A stretch of DNA of 64,000 nucleotides, from NCBI RefSeq assembly GCF_017876795.1, contig NZ_JAGIOR010000001.1, forward strand, positions 2,692,501-2,756,500. Direction: 5' to 3'. The position numbers were made by a program, and so were the translations under genes. Shown here piece by piece: positions 51,184 to 59,568 of this stretch; position 1 is the stretch's first letter, and the number at the start of each line of letters is the position of its first letter. A model generated the notes under the pieces. The model did not search any database, was not told the origin of the DNA, and saw only the letters and a list, made by a program, of their open reading frames with translations. The DNA comes from Rhizobium leguminosarum (lineage in GTDB: Bacteria; Pseudomonadota; Alphaproteobacteria; Rhizobiales; Rhizobiaceae).

Positions 51184-51882
51184 ATGACCGACACTCAAGA
51201 TCCCTATATCGCGCTTGCCGGCGTCAGGAAGGCGTTCCGGATCGGGGCGGAGACGATACCGATCTTCTCGGGGCTCGATCTCTCCATTCCGCGCGGCGAT
51301 TTCGTCGCGGTGATGGGGCCGTCGGGTTCGGGCAAATCGACGCTGCTGAATATGCTGGGCGGTATCGAAAGCGCTGACGCCGGTGAGATCCGCATCGGGC
51401 GCAGCCATCTCGAGCAGATGGGCGAGGGGGCGAGAGCCGCCTGGCGGGCGCACAGCATGGGCATCGTCTTCCAATTCTACAATCTGCTGCCGATGCTGAA
51501 TGCGGCGGAGAATATCGAGCTGCCGCTGCTGCTCAAGCCGCTGGGGCGCAAGGAGCGGCGGGCGCGCGTCGATACGGTCATGGATCTTGTCGGGCTTACC
51601 GGGCGGCAGCGGCAGTTTCCGTCGAGCATGTCGGGCGGGCAGCAGCAGCGCGTCGGCATTGCGCGCGCCATCGTCTCCGATCCCGATCTCATTCTCTGCG
51701 ACGAGCCGACCGGCGATCTCGACCGGAAATCGGCCAATGATATCCTGGAGATGCTGGGCTTCCTCAATCGCGAGCTTCAGAAGACCATCATCATGGTCAC
51801 GCACGATCCCGCGGCCGCCGCCTTTGCCCGGCGCACGCTGCATCTCAACAAGGGCGAATTCGTCGAGGGGGAAAGCCGATGA
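51184..51882 (+). CDS. ABC transporter ATPase, MacB/LolD type
   Basis: The protein has 232 residues; the ATG at 51184 follows GGAGC. Walker A is GPSGSGKST, the Q-loop is IVFQFYNLLPML, the signature MSGGQQQRVGIARAI, Walker B LILCDEPTGDLDRKS and H-loop TIIMVTHD. The FQFYNLLP and GDLDRKS forms are typical of the MacB/LolD group. The gene overlaps the first permease by four bases. Confidence 0.9.
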   Translation: MTDTQDPYIALAGVRKAFRIGAETIPIFSGLDLSIPRGDFVAVMGPSGSGKSTLLNMLGGIESADAGEIRIGRSHLEQMGEGARAAWRAHSMGIVFQFYNLLPMLNAAENIELPLLLKPLGRKERRARVDTVMDLVGLTGRQRQFPSSMSGGQQQRVGIARAIVSDPDLILCDEPTGDLDRKSANDILEMLGFLNRELQKTIIMVTHDPAAAAFARRTLHLNKGEFVEGESR

Positions 51883-53018
51883 CCTTCTTCCAGCTGATGC
51901 AGCGCAATGCCTGGCGCAAACGGCTACGCGCCGTGTTGCTGATGTTTTCGGTCGGCATCGCCTTCCTGATCTACGGGCTGACGGCGAGTTTCGTCAACGG
52001 CAGCCAGAGCGCGGCCGATGCCAGCGACAACCTGCTCGGCGTCTTCAACAAATCGGGCCGGGGGCTGCCGCTGCCCTTTGCTTATCTCAACCGGATCGCG
52101 GCGGAGGGAGATGTCGCGGCCGTCGCCTATACGGCACGGATGCGAGGTTTCGTCGAGGTCGAGAAGAATGTCGTGGCCGTCAGCGCGGTCGATCCGCAGG
52201 CGATTGCCGCCGCCAATGGCGCCGAACTCGGGTTGACGCCAGAGCTGATCGCGGCGCTGGAAGAGGGTCGCGACCGGGTGCTCGTCGGCAGGGCATTGGC
52301 TGAGGCGCAGGGCTGGTCGGTCAGCCAGCGTATCGGCGTCACCAGCCAGATCATGAAGACCGACGGCAGCCGGAACTGGAACCTCACCGTATCAGGCATC
52401 TTCGAGGGCGCCGATGCCAGCACCGACACCTATTTCATGCTCGCCCGCTACGACATGGTCAATGCCGCCCGTGCGAGGGACAAGGATACGGTCGACGCCT
52501 TCGTGGTGCGCCCGCGCGAAGGTGTCGCCCCAGGCGTGCTGGCGGCGCGCATCGACGCGCTTTTTGCCAATTCGGCGGCGCAGACCCGGACGCAATCGGA
52601 AAAGCAGTTCCTCGAAGCGTTTCTGCGACAGTTCGCCGATGTCGGGCTGATCGTCAGCCTCGTCGTCGGCGCCGCCTTCGTGACGATCCTGATGATCTCG
52701 GTCAACACCATGCTGTTTGCCATCCGGGAGCGCCGCTTCGAGATCGGCGTGATGAAGGTGCTCGGCTTTTCCCGCGGGGCGATCATGGCGCTCATTCTCG
52801 GCGAGACGCTGTTCATCTTCGCCGTCGGTGGCGCCGGCGGGCTCCTCGTCGCCAAGCTCGCGACTCTCTCGATCGGGCCGGAATTCGGTCTCGTCTTCAG
52901 CTTTGAGGTACTGCTTAAGTCCGCCGCGATCGTTGCGGGGCTTGGCCTGCTGACCGGGCTGTTGCCGGCCGTGAACGCCATGCGCCTGCCAATCGTCAAC
53001 GCCTTCAGAACGAGATAA
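51879..53018 (+). CDS. FtsX-like ABC permease, first
   Basis: The protein has 379 residues: an N-terminal membrane helix (VLLMFSVGIAFLIYGLTASFV), a MacB-like periplasmic domain of about 230 residues, and three C-terminal helices with the FtsX core IREVRRFEIGVMKVLGFSRGAI-type sequence (RRFEIGVMKVLGFSRGAI). It forms a heterodimeric transporter with the next permease and the ATPase. Overlaps the ATPase stop; five bases before the second permease. Confidence 0.85.
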   Translation: MTFFQLMQRNAWRKRLRAVLLMFSVGIAFLIYGLTASFVNGSQSAADASDNLLGVFNKSGRGLPLPFAYLNRIAAEGDVAAVAYTARMRGFVEVEKNVVAVSAVDPQAIAAANGAELGLTPELIAALEEGRDRVLVGRALAEAQGWSVSQRIGVTSQIMKTDGSRNWNLTVSGIFEGADASTDTYFMLARYDMVNAARARDKDTVDAFVVRPREGVAPGVLAARIDALFANSAAQTRTQSEKQFLEAFLRQFADVGLIVSLVVGAAFVTILMISVNTMLFAIRERRFEIGVMKVLGFSRGAIMALILGETLFIFAVGGAGGLLVAKLATLSIGPEFGLVFSFEVLLKSAAIVAGLGLLTGLLPAVNAMRLPIVNAFRTR

Positions 53019-53022
53019 TCCA

Positions 53023-54231
53023 ATGTCATCAGCACTCAAGCAGACCTTTCTCATGATCAGAGTCAACCTCGGAAGCCTGCCGCGGCGGCTGTGGATTTCG
53101 CTGTCGATGGTGCTGTCGGTCGCCCTCGTGGTGGCGGTGCTGGCAGGCTTTTTGGCGATGGCGCGCGGCTTCGAGGCCGCCCTTGCCGGCGCCGGCTCGC
53201 CCGATATCGCCATCATCCTCGGTGGCGGCACCAATCAGGAGACCGGCTCGGACGTGCCGGCCGATGCGATCCGCAGCCTGACTGCCATGAGCGGCGATAC
53301 CGGGATTGCGCGCGATGGCGCCGGCGGGCTGGCGCTGTCGCGCGAGACCATCGTGCCGATCGATGTAAGGGGACGCGACGGCGCCGAGCAGACGTTGTCG
53401 CTGCGGGGCATGGACCGGGCCGGGATCGATCTCCGCGGCCGCGCCCAGCTTTCGCAAGGGCGGCTGTTTGTACCAGGCGCGCGCGAGATCGTCGTCGGCG
53501 CCCGTATCGCAGCGGCTTTCCCCGGCTTTGGCGTCGGCCAGACGGTGCGGTTCGGCGTTGTTGATTGGACCGTCGCCGGTCATTTCACCGCCGGCGGCGG
53601 CGCCTTCGAATCCGAGATCTGGGCGGATCTGGACGCGGTGCAATCGGCCTTCGACCGGCAGGGGCAGGTGCAGAGCCTGCGCGTGCAGCTTGCCGGCGTC
53701 GACCCCGCAATAGCGTTGGCGGCGCTGCGCCAGCGGCTGTCTGATATATCGGGCACGCCGCTCGCCGCGATCTCGGAGGCCGATCTCTATGCCGCGCAGG
53801 CCGCGCGCACCGAGAGGCTGATCCGTTTGTTCGGCTGGCCAATCGCGCTGCTGATGGCGATCGGCGCGACGGCGGGTGCCTTGAACACGATGATGAGCTC
53901 GGTCTCCGACCGCGGCGTCGAGATCGCCACGCTGCGCCTGCTCGGCTTTTCCCGCCTGCCGGCCTTCGCCGCCACCTGGTTCGAGGCGGTGCTGCTTTCC
54001 GTGGCTGGCGCCGGTTTCGGCATCCTCGCCTCCCGCCTTGCCTTAGACGGCTGGCAGGCGAGCACGATGGGCGCCAACAACACCCAAATGGCGTTCCAGC
54101 TCGATGTGACGCTCGACGTGATCTTGACGGCGGGTTTGTTGGGGCTGGGGATCGGCATCCTCGGCGGGGCCTTGCCGGCGCTGGCGGCTGCCCGGCTGCC
54201 GCTGAGTACGGCGTTGCGGGCGAGGGGGTAG
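53023..54231 (+). CDS. FtsX-like ABC permease, second
   Basis: The protein has 402 residues. An N-terminal helix (LWISLSMVLSVALVVAVLAGFLAM) and a periplasmic domain with GGGTNQETGSDVPADA precede three helices including EIATLRLLGFSRLPAFAATWFEAVLLS, the FtsX motif. It ends with PALAAARLPLSTALRARG. Second half of the transporter. Such MacB-like systems with separate permeases and an HlyD protein usually export lipids, peptides or lipoproteins. No outer-membrane factor or substrate gene is in the window. Confidence 0.85.
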   Translation: MSSALKQTFLMIRVNLGSLPRRLWISLSMVLSVALVVAVLAGFLAMARGFEAALAGAGSPDIAIILGGGTNQETGSDVPADAIRSLTAMSGDTGIARDGAGGLALSRETIVPIDVRGRDGAEQTLSLRGMDRAGIDLRGRAQLSQGRLFVPGAREIVVGARIAAAFPGFGVGQTVRFGVVDWTVAGHFTAGGGAFESEIWADLDAVQSAFDRQGQVQSLRVQLAGVDPAIALAALRQRLSDISGTPLAAISEADLYAAQAARTERLIRLFGWPIALLMAIGATAGALNTMMSSVSDRGVEIATLRLLGFSRLPAFAATWFEAVLLSVAGAGFGILASRLALDGWQASTMGANNTQMAFQLDVTLDVILTAGLLGLGIGILGGALPALAAARLPLSTALRARG

Positions 54232-54247
54232 GAGGCGCCGTGATTAT

Positions 54248-54300
54248 TACCCGCCCTCGTCCTTCGAGGCTGCGGCCTTGGCCTACGCGCATCAGGATGA
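54248..54300. repeat. Dispersed repeat copy (54232-54581 gap)
   Basis: CCGCCCTCGTCCTTCGAGGC..GCATCAGGATGAGGGCGG, the clearest copy, with terminal arms CCGCCCTC and GAGGGCGG. The 350-base gap beyond it, up to 54581, shows no gene. Confidence 0.7.
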
Positions 54301-54581
54301 GGGCGGTGTGCTTTCCCGCCCAGCGTTTACAGAACCGGACGACGCCGTCGATTCATGCAATTACAGACCTGGATATTTTTCGGATAAGTTGCATCTTTCC
54401 AATATCTTAGGTGAGCGAGGCATTTGCCTGTGAAGAAGGCCCGCGAACCTCCTCGCTGCCGCATTGACAACATCTTGTCGCCTTCTTGCCGTGGCCGGTT
54501 GCCCCCGCTGCGTCGGATCGACCGATCCCGATTCGATTCTCGCGGCTCATAGCGATCCGACCAACAAGGCAACACGGCGAT

Positions 54582-56054
54582 ATGACAACCTATTATGTGA
54601 ATTCAGCAATCGGCTCCAATCAGAACAGCGGAACGAGCGAGAAATCAGCTTTCGCGACATTATCCAAAGTGGAATCTTTGACGCTAAAAGCCGGCGACAG
54701 CGTGCTTCTCGCCAAGGGCGGTGTGTTCAACGAGCAGTTCGATATCAAATATTCCGGCAGCGCGAGCGCGCCGATCAAGATCGGCAGTTACGGGACGGGG
54801 GACGCACCTGTCATCCATAGCGGCGGCGACGGTATCCACAGTCTTTATGCGTCGAACATCGTCATCGAGAACCTGAAGATATCGAACACCGGCGGTGCGG
54901 CCATTTATGGTGGCGATGTCACCAACTGGACGGTCCGTAATGTCGAGATCGCCAAGTCCGGAATGTCGGAAAACGCCGGTGCCGTCACCTTCAGGAACAG
55001 CAAGAACGTCACGATCGAAGACAGCAAGATATCGGATGTCAAAGGCGACGGCTTCTGGATCGAAAAGGTCAGCGGCGTCAAACTTCTCAACAATACCGTT
55101 ACCAGCGCCAATGGCTCGACGGCCGATGCCGTGCAGGTCAACGACAGCAGCAATGTTCTGATCAAGGGCAATCATCTCGACCAGACTGATGCCAGCAGCC
55201 CGAAGGGGGTGATCGCGCTGGTGCGGGCCACCGACGCCGTGGTCGAGGACAATACGCTCACCGGGGGTGGCTTCGGCATCAGTGCGCCCGCGGGCAAGAA
55301 TGTCGCCATCCGCGACAACGACATATCCGGATTTCACGGTTACAGCTGGTCCTTCGCCGTCGGTCTCGGCGATCAGGGCAGTGCGCGAGATTACGACATA
55401 TCGGGCAACCATATTCACGACGGCGCCTGGGGCGTTGCCGTCAGCGGCGCCAGCTATACCCTCACGAATATCAAGGTCCACGACAATGTCTTCGACGACC
55501 TCACGCAGTCAGCGCTGAAAGTAGACCGGCCGGCATCGGGCACGTTCTACAACAATACCATCGAGAGCGGGGTCAATGCCACCAGCCTCTCGCCCGCCGT
55601 CGTTGACGCGCACACCTTTTCCGTCAGTAACAACCATACGGTCGCAAATGTCGAGACGGCGCTTGCAAGCACGAATACCAAGGCTGCCGCAGTGACGGAC
55701 GCGGATCCGGCGATTGCCGCTGTTCATGACAACCTGAAGATCCTGACCGATACGGGCGCCGCCCATCATGGCAATCTTCTCGAAAACGACAGTTCGGACA
55801 ACGGCACCCTGGTGCTTCGCCGCTTCGGAGACGAAAGCGTGGGCAAGCACGGACTGACTCTGACCGGGGACTATGGTTCCATCCACGTGGACAGAGAGGG
55901 CAACTATGCCTACACGCTGGATGACACGAAGCTCCCCGACCATAGCGGACATGTGAGCGAGTCCTTCAGCTACGGTGTCGAAGATGGAACCTCGCATCAT
56001 AGCGACGCGGATACGCTGACCGTCTTCATCCATATGGACGGCTTGGTGAGCTGA
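54582..56054 (+). CDS. Right-handed beta-helix protein with VCBS C-terminus, first copy
   Basis: The protein has 490 residues, with the ATG at 54582 (MTTYYVNSAIGSNQNSGTSE). There is no signal peptide. Residues 1-380 are parallel beta-helix repeats resembling pectate lyase-like/DUF1565 proteins (IGSYGTGDAPVIHSGGDG, NIVIENLKISNTGGAAIYGG, NVTIEDSKISDV). Residues 410-490 are one VCBS-like repeat (GNLLENDSSDNGTLVLRR, GSIHVDREGNYAYTLDD). The first 25 residues and overall size equal the paralogue 560 bases downstream. The lack of signal and presence of VCBS repeats fit type I export by a PrsDE-like system. The substrate is likely a polysaccharide, but no catalytic site is recognised. Confidence 0.8.
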   Translation: MTTYYVNSAIGSNQNSGTSEKSAFATLSKVESLTLKAGDSVLLAKGGVFNEQFDIKYSGSASAPIKIGSYGTGDAPVIHSGGDGIHSLYASNIVIENLKISNTGGAAIYGGDVTNWTVRNVEIAKSGMSENAGAVTFRNSKNVTIEDSKISDVKGDGFWIEKVSGVKLLNNTVTSANGSTADAVQVNDSSNVLIKGNHLDQTDASSPKGVIALVRATDAVVEDNTLTGGGFGISAPAGKNVAIRDNDISGFHGYSWSFAVGLGDQGSARDYDISGNHIHDGAWGVAVSGASYTLTNIKVHDNVFDDLTQSALKVDRPASGTFYNNTIESGVNATSLSPAVVDAHTFSVSNNHTVANVETALASTNTKAAAVTDADPAIAAVHDNLKILTDTGAAHHGNLLENDSSDNGTLVLRRFGDESVGKHGLTLTGDYGSIHVDREGNYAYTLDDTKLPDHSGHVSESFSYGVEDGTSHHSDADTLTVFIHMDGLVS

Positions 56055-56079
56055 GGGTAGGGGACGGCCTCTCGCCGCC

Positions 56080-56335
56080 CTCACCCTCAGGTGCCCCGCA
56101 GGGGGCCTCGAAGGGCGAGGGCGGCCACCCCCGGTGCTATCATATATTTCAAGATGGAGTTAGGGGCGCTCAGCCATCCGCCCTCGTCTTTGGAGGCTTC
56201 GCCCCGCTGGCTAGATACCGCAAGGGTGAGGGCTGACCGGTGTGCCTTCTAAATGGTGCATCGATTGGTAAGCCACACCTTCTCTCCGGCCCCATCCTGA
56301 GGGCCCCCCGGGCGCCGAAGGGCAAGAGCTGCCAC
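56080..56335. repeat. Cluster of three dispersed repeat pieces between the beta-helix genes
   Basis: 56080-56133 (CGCCCTCACCCTCAGGTGCCCCGCAG..GGCCTCGAAGGGCGAGGGCGG), 56178-56237 (CCGCCCTCGTCTTTGGAGGC..GCAAGGGTGAGGGC) and 56280-56330 (TCTCCGGCCCCATCCTGAGGG..CGCCGAAGGGCAAGAG). No gene was seen in the 56055-56615 gap apart from these. Confidence 0.65.
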
Positions 56336-56615
56336 CGATGAGAGGTGTGCTGCTGGCTACCTCGCCTGATCGTCAACAAAAGGTGCGTTACCGTTCATTC
56401 ACCTTTCGGTCGTTGTTTTGTAGATTATTTACGTTTAAGTTGTATTGTTGAAGATGCAGCCACCGCCAGGCTTCTCGGGAGCAAGACAGGCCGCCAAAGG
56501 CCTGTCTATCGCCGCATGGCAATAGAAGGCCCTCCGGCCTTTCGCCCCGACCGCATCCGATCCACTCGTCGCCGCTCATCCAGAGGGCTGCGCGACAATG
56601 CGAGAACAAGGCGAT

Positions 56616-58106
56616 ATGACAGTCTATTATGTGAATTCGGCAACAGGGGCCAACAGCAACAGCGGAACGAGCGAGGACGCGCCTTTTTCGTCCTTCTGGG
56701 CGGTGGAGAATTTGAAGCTGCAGCCCGGCGACAGTGTGCTGCTCGCTGCCGGTAGCGTTTATAACGACCAGCTCGACCTCAAATATTCCGGCACCGTCAG
56801 CGCCCCGATCACTATCGGCAGCTACGGGGTCGGCGATGCGCCGGTCATCCACAGTCCCGGCGACGGCATTCACAGCCTTTATGCCTCCAACATCGTCATC
56901 GAGAACATCAAGATTTCGGATACCGGTGGTGCAGCCATCTATGGCGGCAGTGTTTCGAACTGGACGGTGCGTAATGTCGAGGTCGATCACACCGGCTTGG
57001 CAGGCAAGGCCGGTTCCGTCACCTTCCGAACCGGCTCGAACATCACCATCGAAAACAGCACGATCAACGACGTGAACGGCGACGGCATCTGGATCGAGAA
57101 GATCAACGGCGTCACCCTCATCAACAATACCGTCACCAACGCCCATGGCACTGCGGCAGACGCTGTGCAGATGAACGATAGCAGCAATATCCTGATCAGC
57201 GGCAATGTTCTCGACCAGACGGGTGCCATCAGTACGAAGGGCGTGCTGGCGCTCATCCGGCCTGTGAATGCGGTGATCGAGGACAACACGCTGGTTGGCG
57301 GCGGCTTCGGGGTGAGCGCTCAGGCGGGCACGAATATTGCCATCCATGACAACGACATTTCGGGATATGGCGGTTACAGCTGGTCCTACGCCATCGGTCT
57401 CGGCGACCAGGGCGATACGCGGGACTATGATATCTCGGGCAATTATATCCATGACGGCGTATGGGGCGTGGCGGTCAGCGCTGCCGGGACCACCAGTTAT
57501 GTTCGTGAAGATATCGATATCCATAACAACGTCTTCGACGACCTGTCGCAGGCGGCGCTGAAGGTCGACAGGCCTGCATCCGGAGCCTTCCACGACAATA
57601 TCATCGCCAGCGATGTCACGCCCTACAGCATATCCCCTGCCATCATCGCTGCGAACACCTTTCCCGTCAGCAACAACACGACGCTCGAAGAGGCTGACGC
57701 CCTGTTTGTGAGCCTTGATAGCCACGCTGCCGGTGATACAGCGCATGTGGACACCGCCCCGACAATCGTCGCGGCCCATGACAGCTTGAAGATCTCGGCC
57801 GACACGGATAGCGCCCATCATGGCAATCTCCTCGAAAATGACAGTTCGGCCAATGGGGTCCTGCTGCTTCGCCGCTTCGAGGGCGAAGTCGTCGGCAAGA
57901 ACGGTCTGACGCTGACCGGCCAATACGGCACCATCCATGTCGACGATCATGGCGACTACAGCTACACGCTCGACGCGGCGAAGCTTGCCGGGCTTAGCGG
58001 AGATGTGAGCGAGACGTTCTATTATAAGATTTCGGATGGGGCCGCGCATCATTTCGATACGGATACGCTGAACATCTCCATCGATGTGGACGGTGTGCTG
58101 ACCTGA
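56616..58106 (+). CDS. Right-handed beta-helix protein with VCBS C-terminus, second copy
   Basis: The protein has 496 residues from the ATG at 56616 (MTVYYVNSATGANSNSGTSE), with the same AAGGCGAT context as the first copy. The architecture is the same: beta-helix over about 1-390 (IGSYGVGDAPVIHSPGDG, NIVIENIKISDTGG, TNIAIHDNDISGYGGYSW), then a VCBS-like repeat (GNLLENDSSANGVLLLRR, GTIHVDDHGDYSYTLD). It is clearly a tandem duplicate of the gene before. The conservation of the helix core and the divergence of the loops suggest that both are in use. Confidence 0.8.
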   Translation: MTVYYVNSATGANSNSGTSEDAPFSSFWAVENLKLQPGDSVLLAAGSVYNDQLDLKYSGTVSAPITIGSYGVGDAPVIHSPGDGIHSLYASNIVIENIKISDTGGAAIYGGSVSNWTVRNVEVDHTGLAGKAGSVTFRTGSNITIENSTINDVNGDGIWIEKINGVTLINNTVTNAHGTAADAVQMNDSSNILISGNVLDQTGAISTKGVLALIRPVNAVIEDNTLVGGGFGVSAQAGTNIAIHDNDISGYGGYSWSYAIGLGDQGDTRDYDISGNYIHDGVWGVAVSAAGTTSYVREDIDIHNNVFDDLSQAALKVDRPASGAFHDNIIASDVTPYSISPAIIAANTFPVSNNTTLEEADALFVSLDSHAAGDTAHVDTAPTIVAAHDSLKISADTDSAHHGNLLENDSSANGVLLLRRFEGEVVGKNGLTLTGQYGTIHVDDHGDYSYTLDAAKLAGLSGDVSETFYYKISDGAAHHFDTDTLNISIDVDGVLT

Positions 58107-58126
58107 CAGGGATAGCGGCAGCAGAC

Positions 58127-58408
58127 TTATCGGCCGCCGAGCAGGACCCTGGTGACGTCGATTTCGATTTCCGCGCAGATGATCTCGTATTCGGCGACGA
58201 TCGCCGGGTCGGCCGACATATCCTTGCGCATCCGATCGAGAACGGCGCAGGCCTCGCCATAGGCTCCGCAAAGTTCGTAAAGATGGGGCTGGCTCGCCGC
58301 GGCGGCTCTGATAGTTGCCCGCGTTGCGGGCAGCCTCATCATCAGCCTGGCCAGCCCCTGTTCGGCGACTTGCCGGATTATGTGTGCTACGCCTTCTTTC
58401 CTGACCAT
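58127..58408 (-). CDS. Small helical hypothetical protein
   Basis: The protein has 93 residues; the ATG at 58408 follows AAGGGC. It is mostly alpha-helical (VAHIIRQVAEQGLARLMMRL, ACAVLDRMRKDMSAD) with one hydrophobic helix end and no signal. I do not recognise the family. It converges on the second beta-helix gene with 20 bases between the stops. Confidence 0.5.
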   Translation of the reverse strand: MVRKEGVAHIIRQVAEQGLARLMMRLPATRATIRAAAASQPHLYELCGAYGEACAVLDRMRKDMSADPAIVAEYEIICAEIEIDVTRVLLGGR

Positions 58409-58573
58409 GCCGTCAGCCCTTGCTGCCTGTATTCCGCTGTCGAGAGTTAGTACGCAGGAATGCTGCATCTGGTTTCATGCCGGATGCAAAGTCGCCGTTT
58501 AAAAACTCGATGATGGAGGAAGTCCGGCAAGGCCAGCCCTTGGTGATTGGCGGCTTTCTCCTGCGCTATCGGC

Positions 58574-59350
58574 TCAGGAAGAGAGGCCGATCGTGATAGT
58601 GGCGGACAGCACGCCGCCGTCGAGCTTCTCGAAGTCGAATATGTGATCGGCGGCATCCTTCGGGATGATGCCGTCCGCTTCATTGCGGGTATCGCGGGGA
58701 GGGCGTCCAAGGTAGTCCGGATGCTCGCCATAGATGATGTCGCTCAGCGTATCGTCGAAATAGATCTGGCTGACCAGGAGCTCCTTGCCTTCGACGAGGA
58801 TGCGGCAGTGAACATGCGGCGTGCGGCCCCTGTACCATCCGGGATAGGCCGTCAGGAAGCTTGCCTGCCCCTCAGCATCCGTCAGCTGGCGCCCGCGAAA
58901 GGCGAGCCCGCCGACTGCCTCGGCGTCGCCGAGTGTACACATCTCGGCCGCCTCGCGGCCGGAATAGACGCCGCGATGATCGGTGTGCCAGATCTCGATA
59001 TCGGCATTTTCGACCGGCCGACAATCGGCGGCATGGACGATGCGGACGGCCAGCCGCAACGGCAGCCCGGTCATTCCTTCCGAGACGTCCTGACGGGCCG
59101 GAATATTGTTGACATGGCAGGGGCCAAGGGTCTGGGCGGTGGTCACGACGCAATTCGGACGGGTACGGAAGAGCGGCGCAGGCAGCTTTTTCAATACGAC
59201 CGACTTTGTGCCGCCGCTCAGGAAATCCGTCCCCTTCCAGTCGAATGTCCTGGCGGCAATGGTGATATGCCGCCGTGGCCAGATCGCCGCAGCAGCCACG
59301 GTTGAAGCCGCAATGGCTGCACCTCCAAGCACCAGAGTTCGCCTTTTCAT
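58574..59350 (-). CDS. Exported intradiol ring-cleavage dioxygenase-like protein
   Basis: The protein has 258 residues from the ATG at 59350, preceded by GGAAG. It begins MKRRTLVLGGAAIAASTVAAAAIW, a twin-arginine-type signal or anchor. The core matches intradiol dioxygenases (protocatechuate 3,4-dioxygenase type): TLGPCHVNNI, AVRIVHAADCRPVENADIEIWHTDHRGVYSG (first iron Tyr), YPGWYRGRTPHVHCRI (second Tyr, two His) and SQIYFDD. An exported form is uncommon, since the catabolic enzymes are cytoplasmic. It stands alone, without catechol or protocatechuate genes. Confidence 0.8.
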   Translation of the reverse strand: MKRRTLVLGGAAIAASTVAAAAIWPRRHITIAARTFDWKGTDFLSGGTKSVVLKKLPAPLFRTRPNCVVTTAQTLGPCHVNNIPARQDVSEGMTGLPLRLAVRIVHAADCRPVENADIEIWHTDHRGVYSGREAAEMCTLGDAEAVGGLAFRGRQLTDAEGQASFLTAYPGWYRGRTPHVHCRILVEGKELLVSQIYFDDTLSDIIYGEHPDYLGRPPRDTRNEADGIIPKDAADHIFDFEKLDGGVLSATITIGLSS

Positions 59351-59568
59351 AGGTCTTCCTTTCCCGAAGACGCAGCGTGTAAGGAGGATGCGCAGGAAAC
59401 TCCAATTAAATCCAGGCAATGATTGAGGGCAGAGAGAGCCAAAGTCTCCAAACTTGCCATTCCCAGTCCCGCAGCCTTTATAGCGCAGCCGTCTTTTCAG
59501 ATGCGCGAGGTGGCTGTAACTCTTTGCGACGGGCATCCGATCTTCGTTGCTGAGCCAGGGCAGGGCAC

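Noticed and set aside
56388..58271. 627-residue minus-strand ORF opposite the second beta-helix gene
   Set aside because: It is a shadow of the repeated coding sequence: Val/Asp/Gly-rich, without a plausible start or known motifs.
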